Assembly (NCBI GenBank): GCA_963662705.2
Contig: OY759767.1
Span: 2,046,001 to 2,110,000, forward strand
DNA length: 64,000 bases
DNA from: JAPPHA01 sp963662705
Lineage (GTDB): Bacteria > Pseudomonadota > Alphaproteobacteria > Rhodobacterales > Rhodobacteraceae
Direction of reading: 5' to 3'
The notes below the pieces were generated by a model. The model had not been told where the DNA came from. It saw nothing but the letters and a program-made list of their open reading frames with translations, and did not search any database. Below, in pieces: positions 18,756-27,356 of this stretch (position 1 is its first letter; every line of letters starts with the position of its first letter). Both the position numbers and the translations under genes were made by a program.

Positions 18756-20138
18756 TCATTCAAAGACTCGACCCAGCGCCGAGTCGATCGCCCCGACGAT
18801 CTGGTCGAGATCGTCGCGGGTCGCGATAAGCGCGGGACTCAGGCACAACGTGTTGTTGAATCCTGGCAAACTGCGATTGGTGACCCCGACGATGACGCCC
18901 TGTTCCATGCAATCAGCGACGACTGCCTGCGCCAGGGATTCCTTCACCGGAACACGGGTTGTTCGATCCTCGACCAGTTCGATGCCGTAGAACAGCCCTT
19001 TGCCCCTGACATCTCCGATGGGCGGATGCCGGCCCTGGAGTTCGCTCAATGCCTCGGCGAGATAGGTGCCCATGATTTCCGTGTTCTCGAGCAATCCTTC
19101 CTCTTCAATGATTGCCATGTTTTCGATTGCCGCCGCCGGTCCGGCGGTGCATCCACCGAACGTGGAGATGTCCCGGAAGTAGTCGAGCGGGTCGTCGGGG
19201 TCCGACTTGAATTGATCGAAGACCTCTTCGGTCGTGACCAGGCAGGCGATGGCGGCGTATCCGGAAGCAACTCCCTTTGCCATCGTGACCATGTCCGGCT
19301 TGATCCCGTATTGCTGGTAGCCGAACCAGGTGCCTGTTCGTCCAAGCCCGCAAACGACTTCATCGATATGAATGAGGATGTCGTATTTCTTGCAGATGTC
19401 CTGGACCGTTTCCCAATATCCTTCAGGCGGGGGAATCACGCCCCCTCCTGCGGTTACCGGTTCAAGGCAGATGGCGCCAATCGTGTCGGGCCCCTCGCGA
19501 ACGATGATCTCCTCGATCGCCTTCGCTGCACGAACACCGTAATCCTCGCAGGGTCCCCACTGGCTTCGATACTCAAGACAGTGGGGAACCTCGATAAAAC
19601 CGGGAGTGAAGGGTCCGTACTGCTCGTACCGCTGCGGTTGTCCGCAGGCCGAAAGAGCCGAAATTGTCGTTCCGTGGTAATCACGTTCCCGATAGAGAAT
19701 GCGGTTCTTTTTCCCGCCGTAGCGTTTGTGGGCAATCTGGCGTACAATCTTGAAAGCCTTCTCATTGGCTTCCGAACCGGAATTCTGGAAATACACCCGA
19801 CTCATGCCGGGCATCCGTTCGATCAGGTTTCGGGCGAAGATCGCCCCCGGAATGGACCCGGCTGAGTTCGCAAAGTAGTTGAGTTTGACCAACTGCTCCC
19901 TGATCGCGTCCGCGATACGTGTTCGGCCGTATCCGACGTTCACGGTCCAGACGCCTCCCGACAAGGCATCGATGAATTCCGTCCCGCGTGCGTCCCACAC
20001 GCGCAGGCCCTTGCCTTCGACAATGATGCGAGGGTCGACAGTTTCGAAGGGCTTGTGCTGGGTCAGGTGATGCCAGACATGTGCGCGATCGTTCTCGATC
20101 ACCTCTTCAATGTCGTTCGTGTACAACGGCGAATCCAT
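18756..20138 (-). CDS. Class III aminotransferase, taurine:pyruvate type
   Basis: The 460-residue PLP enzyme has the fold-type I class III features: NSGSEANEKAFKIVRQ, RDYHGTTISALSACGQ, LIHIDEVVCGLGRTG and the PLP lysine in VTMAKGVASGY. The DYHGTTI...ACGQ..QYGPF.PGF blocks and the C-terminal NRSLPGFNNTLCLSPALI resemble taurine-pyruvate aminotransferases (Tpa), which yield sulfoacetaldehyde and alanine; beta-alanine or omega-amino acids are alternatives. ATG 20138 follows cGGAGtgcc and is preferred to the earlier in-frame start at 20228. It is transcribed ahead of the ASKHA gene; no xsc or taurine transporter is nearby. Confidence 0.82.
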   Translation of the reverse strand: MDSPLYTNDIEEVIENDRAHVWHHLTQHKPFETVDPRIIVEGKGLRVWDARGTEFIDALSGGVWTVNVGYGRTRIADAIREQLVKLNYFANSAGSIPGAIFARNLIERMPGMSRVYFQNSGSEANEKAFKIVRQIAHKRYGGKKNRILYRERDYHGTTISALSACGQPQRYEQYGPFTPGFIEVPHCLEYRSQWGPCEDYGVRAAKAIEEIIVREGPDTIGAICLEPVTAGGGVIPPPEGYWETVQDICKKYDILIHIDEVVCGLGRTGTWFGYQQYGIKPDMVTMAKGVASGYAAIACLVTTEEVFDQFKSDPDDPLDYFRDISTFGGCTAGPAAAIENMAIIEEEGLLENTEIMGTYLAEALSELQGRHPPIGDVRGKGLFYGIELVEDRTTRVPVKESLAQAVVADCMEQGVIVGVTNRSLPGFNNTLCLSPALIATRDDLDQIVGAIDSALGRVFE

Positions 20139-20350
20139 CTTGGCACTCCGTTCGTTCTTCCTGGTGGCAACCCGGTCTTGTCGTGCCCGAGCCTCGTTCG
20201 CAGCTTGCGGCGATACTCTCGTCCGCACTCGTCTGGGAGACGCTAATCCTGAACAATGAGCGTTGCAATCGTTATTGCCAGATTCGTTTTGTAGGTAGGG
20301 TCAATCCCGGGACTGTACCGATCACTCGTAAACCGGGACCGAACCTCCCG

Positions 20351-20740
20351 TCAGTTCATGTCGATGGCGAATTGCTTCAGGACCCTGAACGGGACGACAG
20401 ACAGTGTTTCCGAATGGGTGCTCTCCAGCACGACCCTCGGAGCCCGGTCCACCAGGTAGGCCTCCAGCCATCTCTCGGCACACAGGCACCAACGGTCGTC
20501 GGCATTCAGGCCGGGAAAACCGAACTCCGGCCGCGGAGTGCTCAGGTCGTTACCGCGTTGCTTGCTGAACTCCAGGAATTCGTCGGTGACGATACAGCAA
20601 ACCGTGTGTCGTCCGTGGTCGTCGGAACCGGTGTTGCAACAACCGTCCCGATAAAACCCGGTGAGAGGGTCGAACGAACACGGTTTCAGTTGCTCGCCGA
20701 GGACATTGAGACTCTCTGACCTGGATTGGCTGACTTTCAA
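20351..20740 (-). CDS. DUF2237 family protein
   Basis: The 129-residue protein matches the DUF2237 pattern: SLNVLGEQLKPCSFDPLTGF, GCCNTGSDDHGRHTVC, FLEFSKQRGNDLSTPRPEFG and GDRWCLCAERW-like DDRWCLCAERW. Conserved cysteines and histidines suggest a small metal-binding or redox fold, but no activity is established. The start is a TTG at 20740, supported by an AGGGAG site 6 nt upstream; no ATG start is available near it. It lies 184 bp downstream of rplI on the same strand. Confidence 0.85.
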   Translation of the reverse strand: MKVSQSRSESLNVLGEQLKPCSFDPLTGFYRDGCCNTGSDDHGRHTVCCIVTDEFLEFSKQRGNDLSTPRPEFGFPGLNADDRWCLCAERWLEAYLVDRAPRVVLESTHSETLSVVPFRVLKQFAIDMN

Positions 20741-20896
20741 GACCGTCTCCCTGACGAAGCGGTTTCATCACGCTCACCGCACGGGCGCTGTCCGAACGAT
20801 TATCAAATCAGGGGTCGGTCGAATCAAGCAGATTCCGGACCGGGCGGGAACTCCGGTCCGCAAGAACAGCCGATGATCCGCAGGTCGGCGAATTTT

Positions 20897-20915
20897 CGGG
20901 CCAAATCCCGGCCCG
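20897..20915 (-). terminator. Hairpin after rplI
   Basis: CGGGCC (20897-20902) and GGCCCG (20910-20915) form a 6-bp GC stem with a 7-nt loop, 10 bp after the rplI stop. There is no T run on the rplI strand, so it may be a weak or Rho-assisted terminator. Confidence 0.3.
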
Positions 20916-20924
20916 GAGTGCCCG

Positions 20925-21515
20925 TCATTCGTTCTCTGCGACCGGAGAATCTTCGTCGACCGCGGCGCCGGCCTCGGCAAGCTGGTCAGAGACCTCCGCA
21001 TCCGCCTCAAGTTCGGCGACTGATTCGATCTCTCGAATATCCTTTCCGGTCGCCTGAAGTTCCGCCTCTTCTTCGGATCGTGCGACGTTCAGCACGATTG
21101 TACAGCTCACGTCGGGATGCAGGACGACGGAGACGTCGTGCATGCCGAGTTCCTTGATCGGGCGGTCAAGAACACACTGTCTTCGATCGACTTCAACGCC
21201 GGCACCGGCTGCGACTTCCGCAACGTTCCGGCTAGTTACCGATCCGTAGAGCGAACCGGTATCGGATGCAGAACGAATGACGACGAATTGTCGTTGATCC
21301 AGCTTTTCGGCGACGTTCCGGGCTTCCTTGATGGCATCCAGGTTTCTGGCTTCAATTCGCGCGCGTTCGGATTCGAAATACCGGATGTTTGAATCGGTTG
21401 CCCTGAGCGCTTTTCCGAAAGGCAGAAGGAAGTTTCGCGCAAATCCCTTCTTGACGGAGACCACGTCTCCCATTTGTCCAAGTTTCGGAACCCTTTCGAG
21501 CAAGATGACATCCAT
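20925..21515 (-). CDS. rplI: 50S ribosomal protein L9
   Basis: The 196-residue protein begins MDVILLERVPKLGQMGDVVS, with the L9 signature GFARNFLLPFGKALRAT. The connecting helix and C-terminal domain follow, and the last 45 residues are an acidic alanine/glutamate-rich tail typical of alphaproteobacterial L9, which is longer than the 149-residue E. coli protein. It is the last gene of rpsF-rpsR-rplI. Confidence 0.96.
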   Translation of the reverse strand: MDVILLERVPKLGQMGDVVSVKKGFARNFLLPFGKALRATDSNIRYFESERARIEARNLDAIKEARNVAEKLDQRQFVVIRSASDTGSLYGSVTSRNVAEVAAGAGVEVDRRQCVLDRPIKELGMHDVSVVLHPDVSCTIVLNVARSEEEAELQATGKDIREIESVAELEADAEVSDQLAEAGAAVDEDSPVAENE

Positions 21516-21526
21516 GGAGGGAACTC

Positions 21527-21754
21527 CTACTTGATCGTATAGGGCAACAACGCGAGGAATCGAGCGCGCTTTATGGCGCGGGCCAGTTCGCGCTGCTTGC
21601 TCGAAGAGACCGCGGTTATTCTTGATGGAACGATCTTCCCGCGTTCGGACACGTAACGCTGCAGCAGCTTGACATCCTTGTAATCGATCCGGGGAGCGTT
21701 CTCTCCGGAGAAGGGACAGGATTTGCGGCGGCGGAAAAACGATCTTGCTGCCAT
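21527..21754 (-). CDS. rpsR: 30S ribosomal protein S18
   Basis: The 75-residue protein has the S18 pattern: FFRRRKSCPFSGENAPRIDY, then DVKLLQRYVSERGKIVPSRI and KQRELARAIKRARFLALLPY. S18 pairs with S6 on the small-subunit platform. It is 25 bp after rpsF and 11 bp before rplI. Confidence 0.96.
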   Translation of the reverse strand: MAARSFFRRRKSCPFSGENAPRIDYKDVKLLQRYVSERGKIVPSRITAVSSSKQRELARAIKRARFLALLPYTIK

Positions 21755-21779
21755 TTTAGTTCTCCTTGACGGCCCGGCC

Positions 21780-22136
21780 TCAGTTCCTGTGGCCGGAATG
21801 GCCCTTGCCCGATGACTTGAACTTCATCATGATCGAGGGTCCTTCGTCGTGCTTGTCGACCCTGGTGGTCAGGACGCGCAGGACATCCTCGTGAAAGCGC
21901 ATTTGGCGTTCCATTTCGACGACGGCGGGCGCAGGTGCGTCCGAGCGGAAAAAGCCATAATGGCCCTTGCGATTCTTGTTGATCCTGTAGGCAAGTGTCT
22001 TGAGTCCCCAATACTCCTGGTGAACCAGTGAGCCGCCATTGGATTCCAGGATATTGCCGAACTGTTCCATCAGTCCTTCGGCCTGCGCGTGCGACAGGTC
22101 CTGACGCGCAATGAATACATGCTCGTAGAGCGCCAT
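21780..22136 (-). CDS. rpsF: 30S ribosomal protein S6
   Basis: The 118-residue protein begins MALYEHVFIARQDLSHAQAE and has the S6 features GSLVHQEYWGLKTLAYRINK and KGHYGFF, plus RQMRFHEDVLRVLTTRVD. It is the first gene of the S6-S18-L9 operon; a promoter candidate lies about 100 bp upstream, overlapping that of fabD. Confidence 0.96.
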   Translation of the reverse strand: MALYEHVFIARQDLSHAQAEGLMEQFGNILESNGGSLVHQEYWGLKTLAYRINKNRKGHYGFFRSDAPAPAVVEMERQMRFHEDVLRVLTTRVDKHDEGPSIMMKFKSSGKGHSGHRN

Positions 22137-22212
22137 TCCGTGATCCGATCCATATTCAAATGTTCACGACCCAGGCCTTTCAGACGTGCAACGAAAGGGT
22201 CGTTTCGTTTCA

Positions 22213-22241
22213 TTGTTGCGAAAGGAGCGCTCCTGTACACT
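22213..22241 (+). promoter_or_regulatory. Promoter candidate for fabD-fabG
   Basis: TTGTTG (22213-22218), a 17-nt spacer and TACACT (22236-22241) fit a sigma70-type promoter, about 95 bp upstream of the fabD ATG. The -35 match is moderate. Confidence 0.35.
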
Positions 22242-22260
22242 TTCCATGATCTGGTTGCAA
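22232..22260 (-). promoter_or_regulatory. Promoter candidate for rpsF-rpsR-rplI
   Basis: On the minus strand TTGCAA (22260-22255), a 17-nt spacer and TACAGG (22237-22232) fit a vegetative alphaproteobacterial promoter, giving a leader of about 90 nt to the rpsF ATG. It overlaps a candidate for fabD in the opposite direction. Confidence 0.4.
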
Positions 22261-22335
22261 GGGCTGGACGCATTCACGAGGCCGGTATAAGCGCCAGCTT
22301 GACTTTACCGAGTTCCGCCAGTCCGGGAGTGATCC

Positions 22336-23295
22336 ATGCAGCCAATTGAGACCGGCACGGCCTTTGTTTTCCCCGGCCAGGGGTCGCAGAGAATCGGTAT
22401 GGGAAAGGCCATCGCAGAATCATGGCCGGAAGCAAGGGCAGTGTTCGACGAGGTTGATGATGCACTGGGTGAAAAGCTGTCGGAATTGATCTGGGACGGC
22501 AAAATTGAAGACCTGACCCTCACAGCCAATGCACAGCCGGCTCTCATGACGACGTCGATGGCAATCCTGGCCGCAATCAGGGCGGAGGGATTGCCGAAAT
22601 CCGTTCCCGGTTGCGTCGCCGGTCATTCGCTTGGAGAATATTCGGCCCTGTGCGCGGCGAAGGTTTTGGGCCTGGGCGAGACGGCGCGGCTCCTGCGCAT
22701 CCGTGGAACGGCAATGCAGGAAGCGGTACCGGTGGGAGAAGGGGCAATGGCGGCAATCCTGGGTCTTGACGTCGAAACGGTCAGAGACCTGGCGGACAGG
22801 GCGGCAGGTGACGACGTCTGTCAGGCTGCCAACGACAATGACCCTGGACAGGTCGTTGTTTCGGGGCATCGAATCGCTGTCGAGCGGGCAGTCGCCATGG
22901 CAAAGGAAAACGGGGCCAGGCGCGCGGTTCTCCTGCCTGTTTCGGCGCCATTTCATTGTTCGCTGATGCAGCCGGCGGCGGAACGGATGAAAGCCGCACT
23001 TCGGGACGCAACAATCCTACCTCCGGAAATCCCCTTTTTGGCCAATGTCACCGCCGACATGACCGACGACCCGGAAGACGTTCGCCGATTGCTCCATGAG
23101 CAGGTGACGATGCCGGTTCGATGGCGAGAGACCGTGATTCGCATGAGAGACCTGGGCGCGAAAACCGGATTCGAGATCGGCCCCGGGTCCGCTTTGTCCG
23201 GAATGATCAGACGGACCGACCGAACGTTTTCCTGTCGTTCGGTGCAGACAGCCGATGACGTCCGGACATTGGTCAATGAACTGGCCTTCGCGTGA
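22336..23295 (+). CDS. fabD: Malonyl-CoA:ACP transacylase
   Basis: The 319-residue enzyme loads malonyl groups onto ACP. The nucleophile elbow is CVAGHSLGEYSALCAA (catalytic Ser), with the FPGQGSQRIGMGK oxyanion segment near the N-terminus, an arginine in RIRGTAMQEA, and the catalytic His in PVSAPFHCSLMQPA. It is the first gene of the fabD-fabG-acpP-(HisA paralogue)-fabF-mltG run and divergent from rpsF. Confidence 0.96.
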   Translation: MQPIETGTAFVFPGQGSQRIGMGKAIAESWPEARAVFDEVDDALGEKLSELIWDGKIEDLTLTANAQPALMTTSMAILAAIRAEGLPKSVPGCVAGHSLGEYSALCAAKVLGLGETARLLRIRGTAMQEAVPVGEGAMAAILGLDVETVRDLADRAAGDDVCQAANDNDPGQVVVSGHRIAVERAVAMAKENGARRAVLLPVSAPFHCSLMQPAAERMKAALRDATILPPEIPFLANVTADMTDDPEDVRRLLHEQVTMPVRWRETVIRMRDLGAKTGFEIGPGSALSGMIRRTDRTFSCRSVQTADDVRTLVNELAFA

Positions 23296-23344
23296 CCGGG
23301 CATTCCCGGAAATGTGACAACTCGACAGCGGCAGGAGTGATCCG

Positions 23345-24082
23345 ATGTTTGATCTATCTGGAAAACATGCCCTCGTAACCGGTGCTTCCGGTGGAATCGG
23401 CGGTGCCATAGCCCGGAATCTGCATGCAGGGGGCGCGCACGTCGCGATTTCGGGGACAAGGGTCGATGCTCTCGATGCTCTTGCCGGCGAACTGGGAGAC
23501 CGGGCGTACCCCCTGATCTGCGACCTGGCCGACCGCGAAGCGACATCCACGCTTCCTCAACGCGCGGCGGAAGCAATGGGCGGACTCGACATTCTGGTCA
23601 ACAACGCCGGCGTCACCCGGGACAATCTGATGTTGCGTATGAGCGAAGACGATTGGGAGACGGTCGTTTCCGTCAATCTTTCGGCGGCGATGCGGTTGAT
23701 GAAATCCTCGATTCGAACAATGATCAGGAAACGCCAGGGACGAATTGTCAACATTGTCTCCGTCGTCGGACTCACGGGCAATTCGGGCCAGGCAAATTAC
23801 GCGGCATCCAAGGCGGGCATGATCGGACTGGCAAAATCGCTGGCCCAGGAGATCGGTAGCCGCGGCGTGACGGTGAATTGTGTTGCTCCGGGGTTCATTG
23901 TTTCGGCGATGACGGACAGGCTGCCCGATGACGTCGCCAAAAGGTACAGCGAGTCGATCCCGGCCGGCAGGTTTGGATCCGTCGAGGAAGTGGCGGCCGC
24001 CGTTCGTTTTCTGGCCAGTGACGAAGCGTCCTACGTGACCGGTCAGACCATTCACGTCAACGGTGGCATGCTCATGGTTTGA
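23345..24082 (+). CDS. fabG: 3-Oxoacyl-ACP reductase
   Basis: The 245-residue short-chain dehydrogenase reduces 3-oxoacyl-ACP with NADPH. It shows TGASGGIGGAIA (cofactor loop), NNAGVTRDNLMLRM, the catalytic serine in NIVSVVGLTGN, and YAASKAG (YxxxK). FDLSGKHALVTG at the N-terminus and ASYVTGQTIHVNGGMLM at the end are standard. It lies 49 bp after fabD. Confidence 0.95.
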   Translation: MFDLSGKHALVTGASGGIGGAIARNLHAGGAHVAISGTRVDALDALAGELGDRAYPLICDLADREATSTLPQRAAEAMGGLDILVNNAGVTRDNLMLRMSEDDWETVVSVNLSAAMRLMKSSIRTMIRKRQGRIVNIVSVVGLTGNSGQANYAASKAGMIGLAKSLAQEIGSRGVTVNCVAPGFIVSAMTDRLPDDVAKRYSESIPAGRFGSVEEVAAAVRFLASDEASYVTGQTIHVNGGMLMV

Positions 24083-24154
24083 CGAATGCCTGCATGGGCA
24101 ACGAATTCGCCTGTTCCGCCATTCCGTGCCCGCCTTGCGCCGGCTCAAATGCGA

Positions 24155-24182
24155 TTGCCATTTGGTTGGCGTGTGGTATAGC
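24155..24182 (+). promoter_or_regulatory. Promoter candidate for acpP
   Basis: TTGCCA (24155-24160), a 16-nt spacer and TATAGC (24177-24182) fit a vegetative promoter, with about 95 nt of leader before the acpP ATG. A separate acpP promoter is common because ACP is needed in high amount. Confidence 0.45.
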
Positions 24183-24283
24183 GCACCGAATGCGATTCAG
24201 GGTTCGCCGAAACTGTCACCGGCGATGAACTGAAAATTTGCGAACCCGGGTATTCCCCGAGTAACGAAAAAAGGACATGGGAC

Positions 24284-24520
24284 ATGGGTGAAGTATCGGA
24301 TCGGGTGAAAAAGATCGTTGTCGAACAGCTGAGCGTTGATGAAGACAAGGTTTCGGACGGTGCGTCCTTCATTGATGATCTCGGGGCCGACAGCCTCGAC
24401 ACTGTCGAATTGGTCATGGCATTTGAAGAAGAATTTGGAATAGAAATACCCGACGACGCAGCCGAATCGATTCAAACATTTGAGGATGCCGTCAAATATA
24501 TTGAATCCGCAACTGAATAG
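24284..24520 (+). CDS. acpP: Acyl carrier protein
   Basis: The 78-residue acidic protein has the phosphopantetheine site in DDLGADSLDTVELVMAFEEE (Ser at about 37) and the standard three-helix ACP length. It is the general fatty-acid carrier. The ribosome-binding region aaaaaaggacatgggac precedes the ATG at 24284. Confidence 0.97.
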   Translation: MGEVSDRVKKIVVEQLSVDEDKVSDGASFIDDLGADSLDTVELVMAFEEEFGIEIPDDAAESIQTFEDAVKYIESATE

Positions 24521-24855
24521 CAGCGAAATTCCTGCCGGCCGGTGATCGCATCGACGAACGTATCCCCAGACTTCGGAACAACGTGTCTGACCTGAACGGC
24601 GGTTGATTCGAACGGGTCGCCGCCAGGTATTCGCACCTCGCCGTGACGAGTACCGGCGCATGAACCCAATGATCATTGTGCGCCTCTGATTTCGCAATCC
24701 TGGCCACGTCGGATCGGGAATGACCAAGAGCGATACGGAATTTTTGACATTGCGCCCGGGTTGCGGTTGAATCCAGGGGCAAATGCGCATGACGGTGTCA
24801 TGAACGCAAGGGTTGCAGATTCTCCTGATGACGGAGGATAACGGAGGAATGTGCA
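24521..24855. other. Intergenic region between acpP and the HisA paralogue
   Basis: No gene is supported in these 335 bp; short frames on both strands have no homology-like features. The last 15 bp include the sequence tgacggaggataacggagg, which gives the following gene a strong ribosome-binding site. Confidence 0.5.
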
Positions 24856-25599
24856 ATGGTGATTTACCCAACGATCGAACTCAAGAAAGGTCGATGCGTC
24901 AGCCTGCGTCGCGGAAATCTCGATGATCCCCTGATCTGGCATGTCGACCCTGTCGCCAAGGCACAGGAATTCGCGGATGTCGGCGCCGAGTGGATGCACC
25001 TGACCGATCTCGACGCGATCGACGGAAACGACGAAAACCATGACCTCGTGATCGAGATCATTCGCCGGGCCGGAATTCCCGTGCAATTGGCAGGGGGATT
25101 TCGAACGGAAGACGGAGTCAGGGAGGGCGTTGAACTTGGTGCTGGTCGAATCGTGATCGGAACGGCCGCTGTCCGAACCCCCGACCTTGTCAAACGGGTT
25201 GCCAAGAGTTTTCCGGATCAAATCGTCCTTGCGGTCGACGTGTACAAGGGGAAGGTCCTGACCGACGGTTGGCGCAATACCAGCATGTTCAACACGCTTG
25301 ATTTCGTTCGCGCCTTTGACAGGGTTCCGTTGGCGGCGATTCTCTTCACCGACGTCGGAGTGGAAGCCGAGGAGACGGACTTGCCGGTTTCCGAAGTTGC
25401 CGCCGTGGCTTCTGCGACAATGACGCCTGTCATCGCCAGCGGTCTCATTCGTGAGCTCGAGGACATCTCTGCGCTTAAACGGATCGGAACCATCCATGGC
25501 GCTGTTGTCGGGCGCGCCCTTTTCAACAGGAGTGTCGACCTGGCCGAAGCCCTCGACCTGGCGACCCCAAGGCCGGATGACGTGATTGTCTCGGGATAG
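24856..25599 (+). CDS. HisA-like TIM-barrel protein, divergent paralogue
   Basis: The 247-residue protein follows the HisA/HisF half-barrel pattern (IPVQLAGGFRTEDGV; GRIVIGTAAV; VVGRALF). The HisA catalytic Asp near residue 8 (IPAIDL in true HisA) is Glu here (YPTIEL). The second catalytic Asp is kept (VLAVDVYKGKVLTDGW, residue 128), but the loop that normally reads TDI.RDG is replaced by TDVGVEAEETDL, and the second phosphate motif SGG is SGL. It is therefore probably not the histidine-pathway isomerase. It sits among fatty-acid genes, with no his genes in the window. Confidence 0.8.
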   Translation: MVIYPTIELKKGRCVSLRRGNLDDPLIWHVDPVAKAQEFADVGAEWMHLTDLDAIDGNDENHDLVIEIIRRAGIPVQLAGGFRTEDGVREGVELGAGRIVIGTAAVRTPDLVKRVAKSFPDQIVLAVDVYKGKVLTDGWRNTSMFNTLDFVRAFDRVPLAAILFTDVGVEAEETDLPVSEVAAVASATMTPVIASGLIRELEDISALKRIGTIHGAVVGRALFNRSVDLAEALDLATPRPDDVIVSG

Positions 25600-26086
25600 G
25601 CAGCAGCGAAGAAACACGTCAAAAGAAAAACGGCGATCCCGGGTTTCGGCTTGAAGCACCGGTCGCTGCCGGTGCCGGGGGCGCTGAACCGCCTGCGTCA
25701 AGTCCTCCTCTCGGGTTCCCAATGAATTTCCCCGTTTTTCGAGGTTCTCGTAATCCGTGGCCGGGCGATCCTTCGCCATACCACCGGGGTATCCGGCCGC
25801 GCCTGGCATTGTGCCAAATTCGACCTGCCTGAACTGCTCCGGATCCGAGCAGGCGCCGCCTGCCGAGACGGGCCGCCGGAGCCTTGAAAGCCGAACGCCT
25901 GCTCGCGCCTTGTGACCAGGTGACGAAGATGCTGGCGCATTCCAGGACATTTCCGCAAATCACACCGGGGCGGAAAAATTCTTGAAGACAGGTGTGGATG
26001 AACGTCGGTTGGCCTGCATGTGCTTGTTTGTACGATGTCGAGGCATTAGGAGTCCCCGACTGTCATCAGTCTGTTGAGGAGCACAC
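25600..26086. other. Intergenic region before fabF
   Basis: No gene is supported over 487 bp. A 7-bp GC hairpin (GCACCGG 25656-25662, CCGGTGC 25669-25675, 6-nt loop) lies 57 bp after the HisA-like gene and may end its transcript, although no T run follows. The minus-strand frames here have no recognisable product. Confidence 0.45.
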
Positions 26087-27349
26087 ATGCGGCGGGTAGC
26101 CATTACGGGCCTTGGAATGGTATCGCCACTGGCCTGCGGGGTAGGCGAGACATGGAATCGCGTACTGGAAGGCGAATCCGGTGCCGCACCGATTGCGCGC
26201 TTCGATGCGTCCGGGTTGACGACCAGCTATGCTTGCGAAGTGCCTATGGGCGATGGGTCGAACGGTACATTCAATCCGGATGAGTGGATGGGGCCAAAGG
26301 ACCGGCGGAAGGTCGACAATTTCATTCTCTACGCGATGGCCGCAGCTGATCAGGCAATTGCCGACGCCGTCTGGACGCCCGGTGATGAAGACGGTCGTGT
26401 TCGAACCGGTGTCATGATCGGCTCGGGGATCGGTGGATTGGAGTCCATTTCACGGGCAACCGAAATACTGAGAGACCGCGGCGCGCGGAGGATTTCCCCG
26501 TTCTTCATCCCCGGAGCTCTCATCAATCTGGCTTCGGGCCAGGTGTCCATTCGGTACGGATTCAAGGGCCCCAACCATTCGGTGGTTACCGCGTGCTCGA
26601 CCGGTGCACACGCGATTGCGGATGCTTCGCGCCTCATCATGATGGGAGATGCCGATGTCATGGTCGCGGGTGGTGCCGAGAGTTCGATCACCGAACTCGG
26701 TATTGCCGGTTTCAACGCCTGTCGCGCACTCTCGACCGCCTGGGCGCATGATCCCGGTCGTGCATCGAGGCCCTGGGACAAGGAACGCGACGGTTTCGTC
26801 ATGGGTGAAGGGGCCGGAGTCGTCGTCCTCGAGGAACTCGAGCACGCGCGGTCACGTGGAGCAGGAATTTACGCTGAAATCCTCGGGTTTGGCCTTTCCG
26901 GTGACGCATACCATGTGACCGCGCCACCCGAAGACGGAAACGGCGGGTTTCGTTGCATGGAAGCGGCACTGGCCAGGGCAGGGATGGCGCCTCGGGATAT
27001 CGACTACATCAATGCGCATGGCACCTCGACAATGGCAGACACGATTGAACTCGCGACCGTACAGCGCCTGCTCGGGTCCCATGCGCCCAATGTTACCATG
27101 TCTTCGACAAAATCGTCGATCGGTCATCTGCTTGGGGCGGCAGGGGCGGTCGAATTGATCTTTTGCGTCTTGGCCATCAGGGATCAGGTGGCACCGCCAA
27201 CGATCAACCTTGATGACCCGGAAGTCGATGCGGGCATCGACCTGGCGCGGCATCGAGCCGTCAAGAGGGAAATTCGGGTCGCGTTGTCGAATTCCTTCGG
27301 ATTCGGAGGGACCAACATATCCCTCGTTGTCGGAAAGGCCGCCGACTGA
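26087..27349 (+). CDS. fabF: 3-Oxoacyl-ACP synthase II
   Basis: The 420-residue condensing enzyme has the Cys-His-His triad: VVTACSTGAHAIADA, INAHGTSTMADTIE and STKSSIGHLLGAAGAVE, plus the FabF C-terminal NSFGFGGTN. It elongates acyl-ACPs in the main fatty-acid pathway. ATG 26087 (MRRVAITGLGMVSPL) follows tgttgagGAGcacac. mltG starts 7 bp after its stop, the fabF-mltG arrangement common in Proteobacteria. Confidence 0.96.
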   Translation: MRRVAITGLGMVSPLACGVGETWNRVLEGESGAAPIARFDASGLTTSYACEVPMGDGSNGTFNPDEWMGPKDRRKVDNFILYAMAAADQAIADAVWTPGDEDGRVRTGVMIGSGIGGLESISRATEILRDRGARRISPFFIPGALINLASGQVSIRYGFKGPNHSVVTACSTGAHAIADASRLIMMGDADVMVAGGAESSITELGIAGFNACRALSTAWAHDPGRASRPWDKERDGFVMGEGAGVVVLEELEHARSRGAGIYAEILGFGLSGDAYHVTAPPEDGNGGFRCMEAALARAGMAPRDIDYINAHGTSTMADTIELATVQRLLGSHAPNVTMSSTKSSIGHLLGAAGAVELIFCVLAIRDQVAPPTINLDDPEVDAGIDLARHRAVKREIRVALSNSFGFGGTNISLVVGKAAD

Positions 27350-27356
27350 CGGCATC

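Noticed and set aside
24856..25599. Calling this gene hisA
   Set aside because: Key HisA residues and loops are changed and no histidine genes are nearby.
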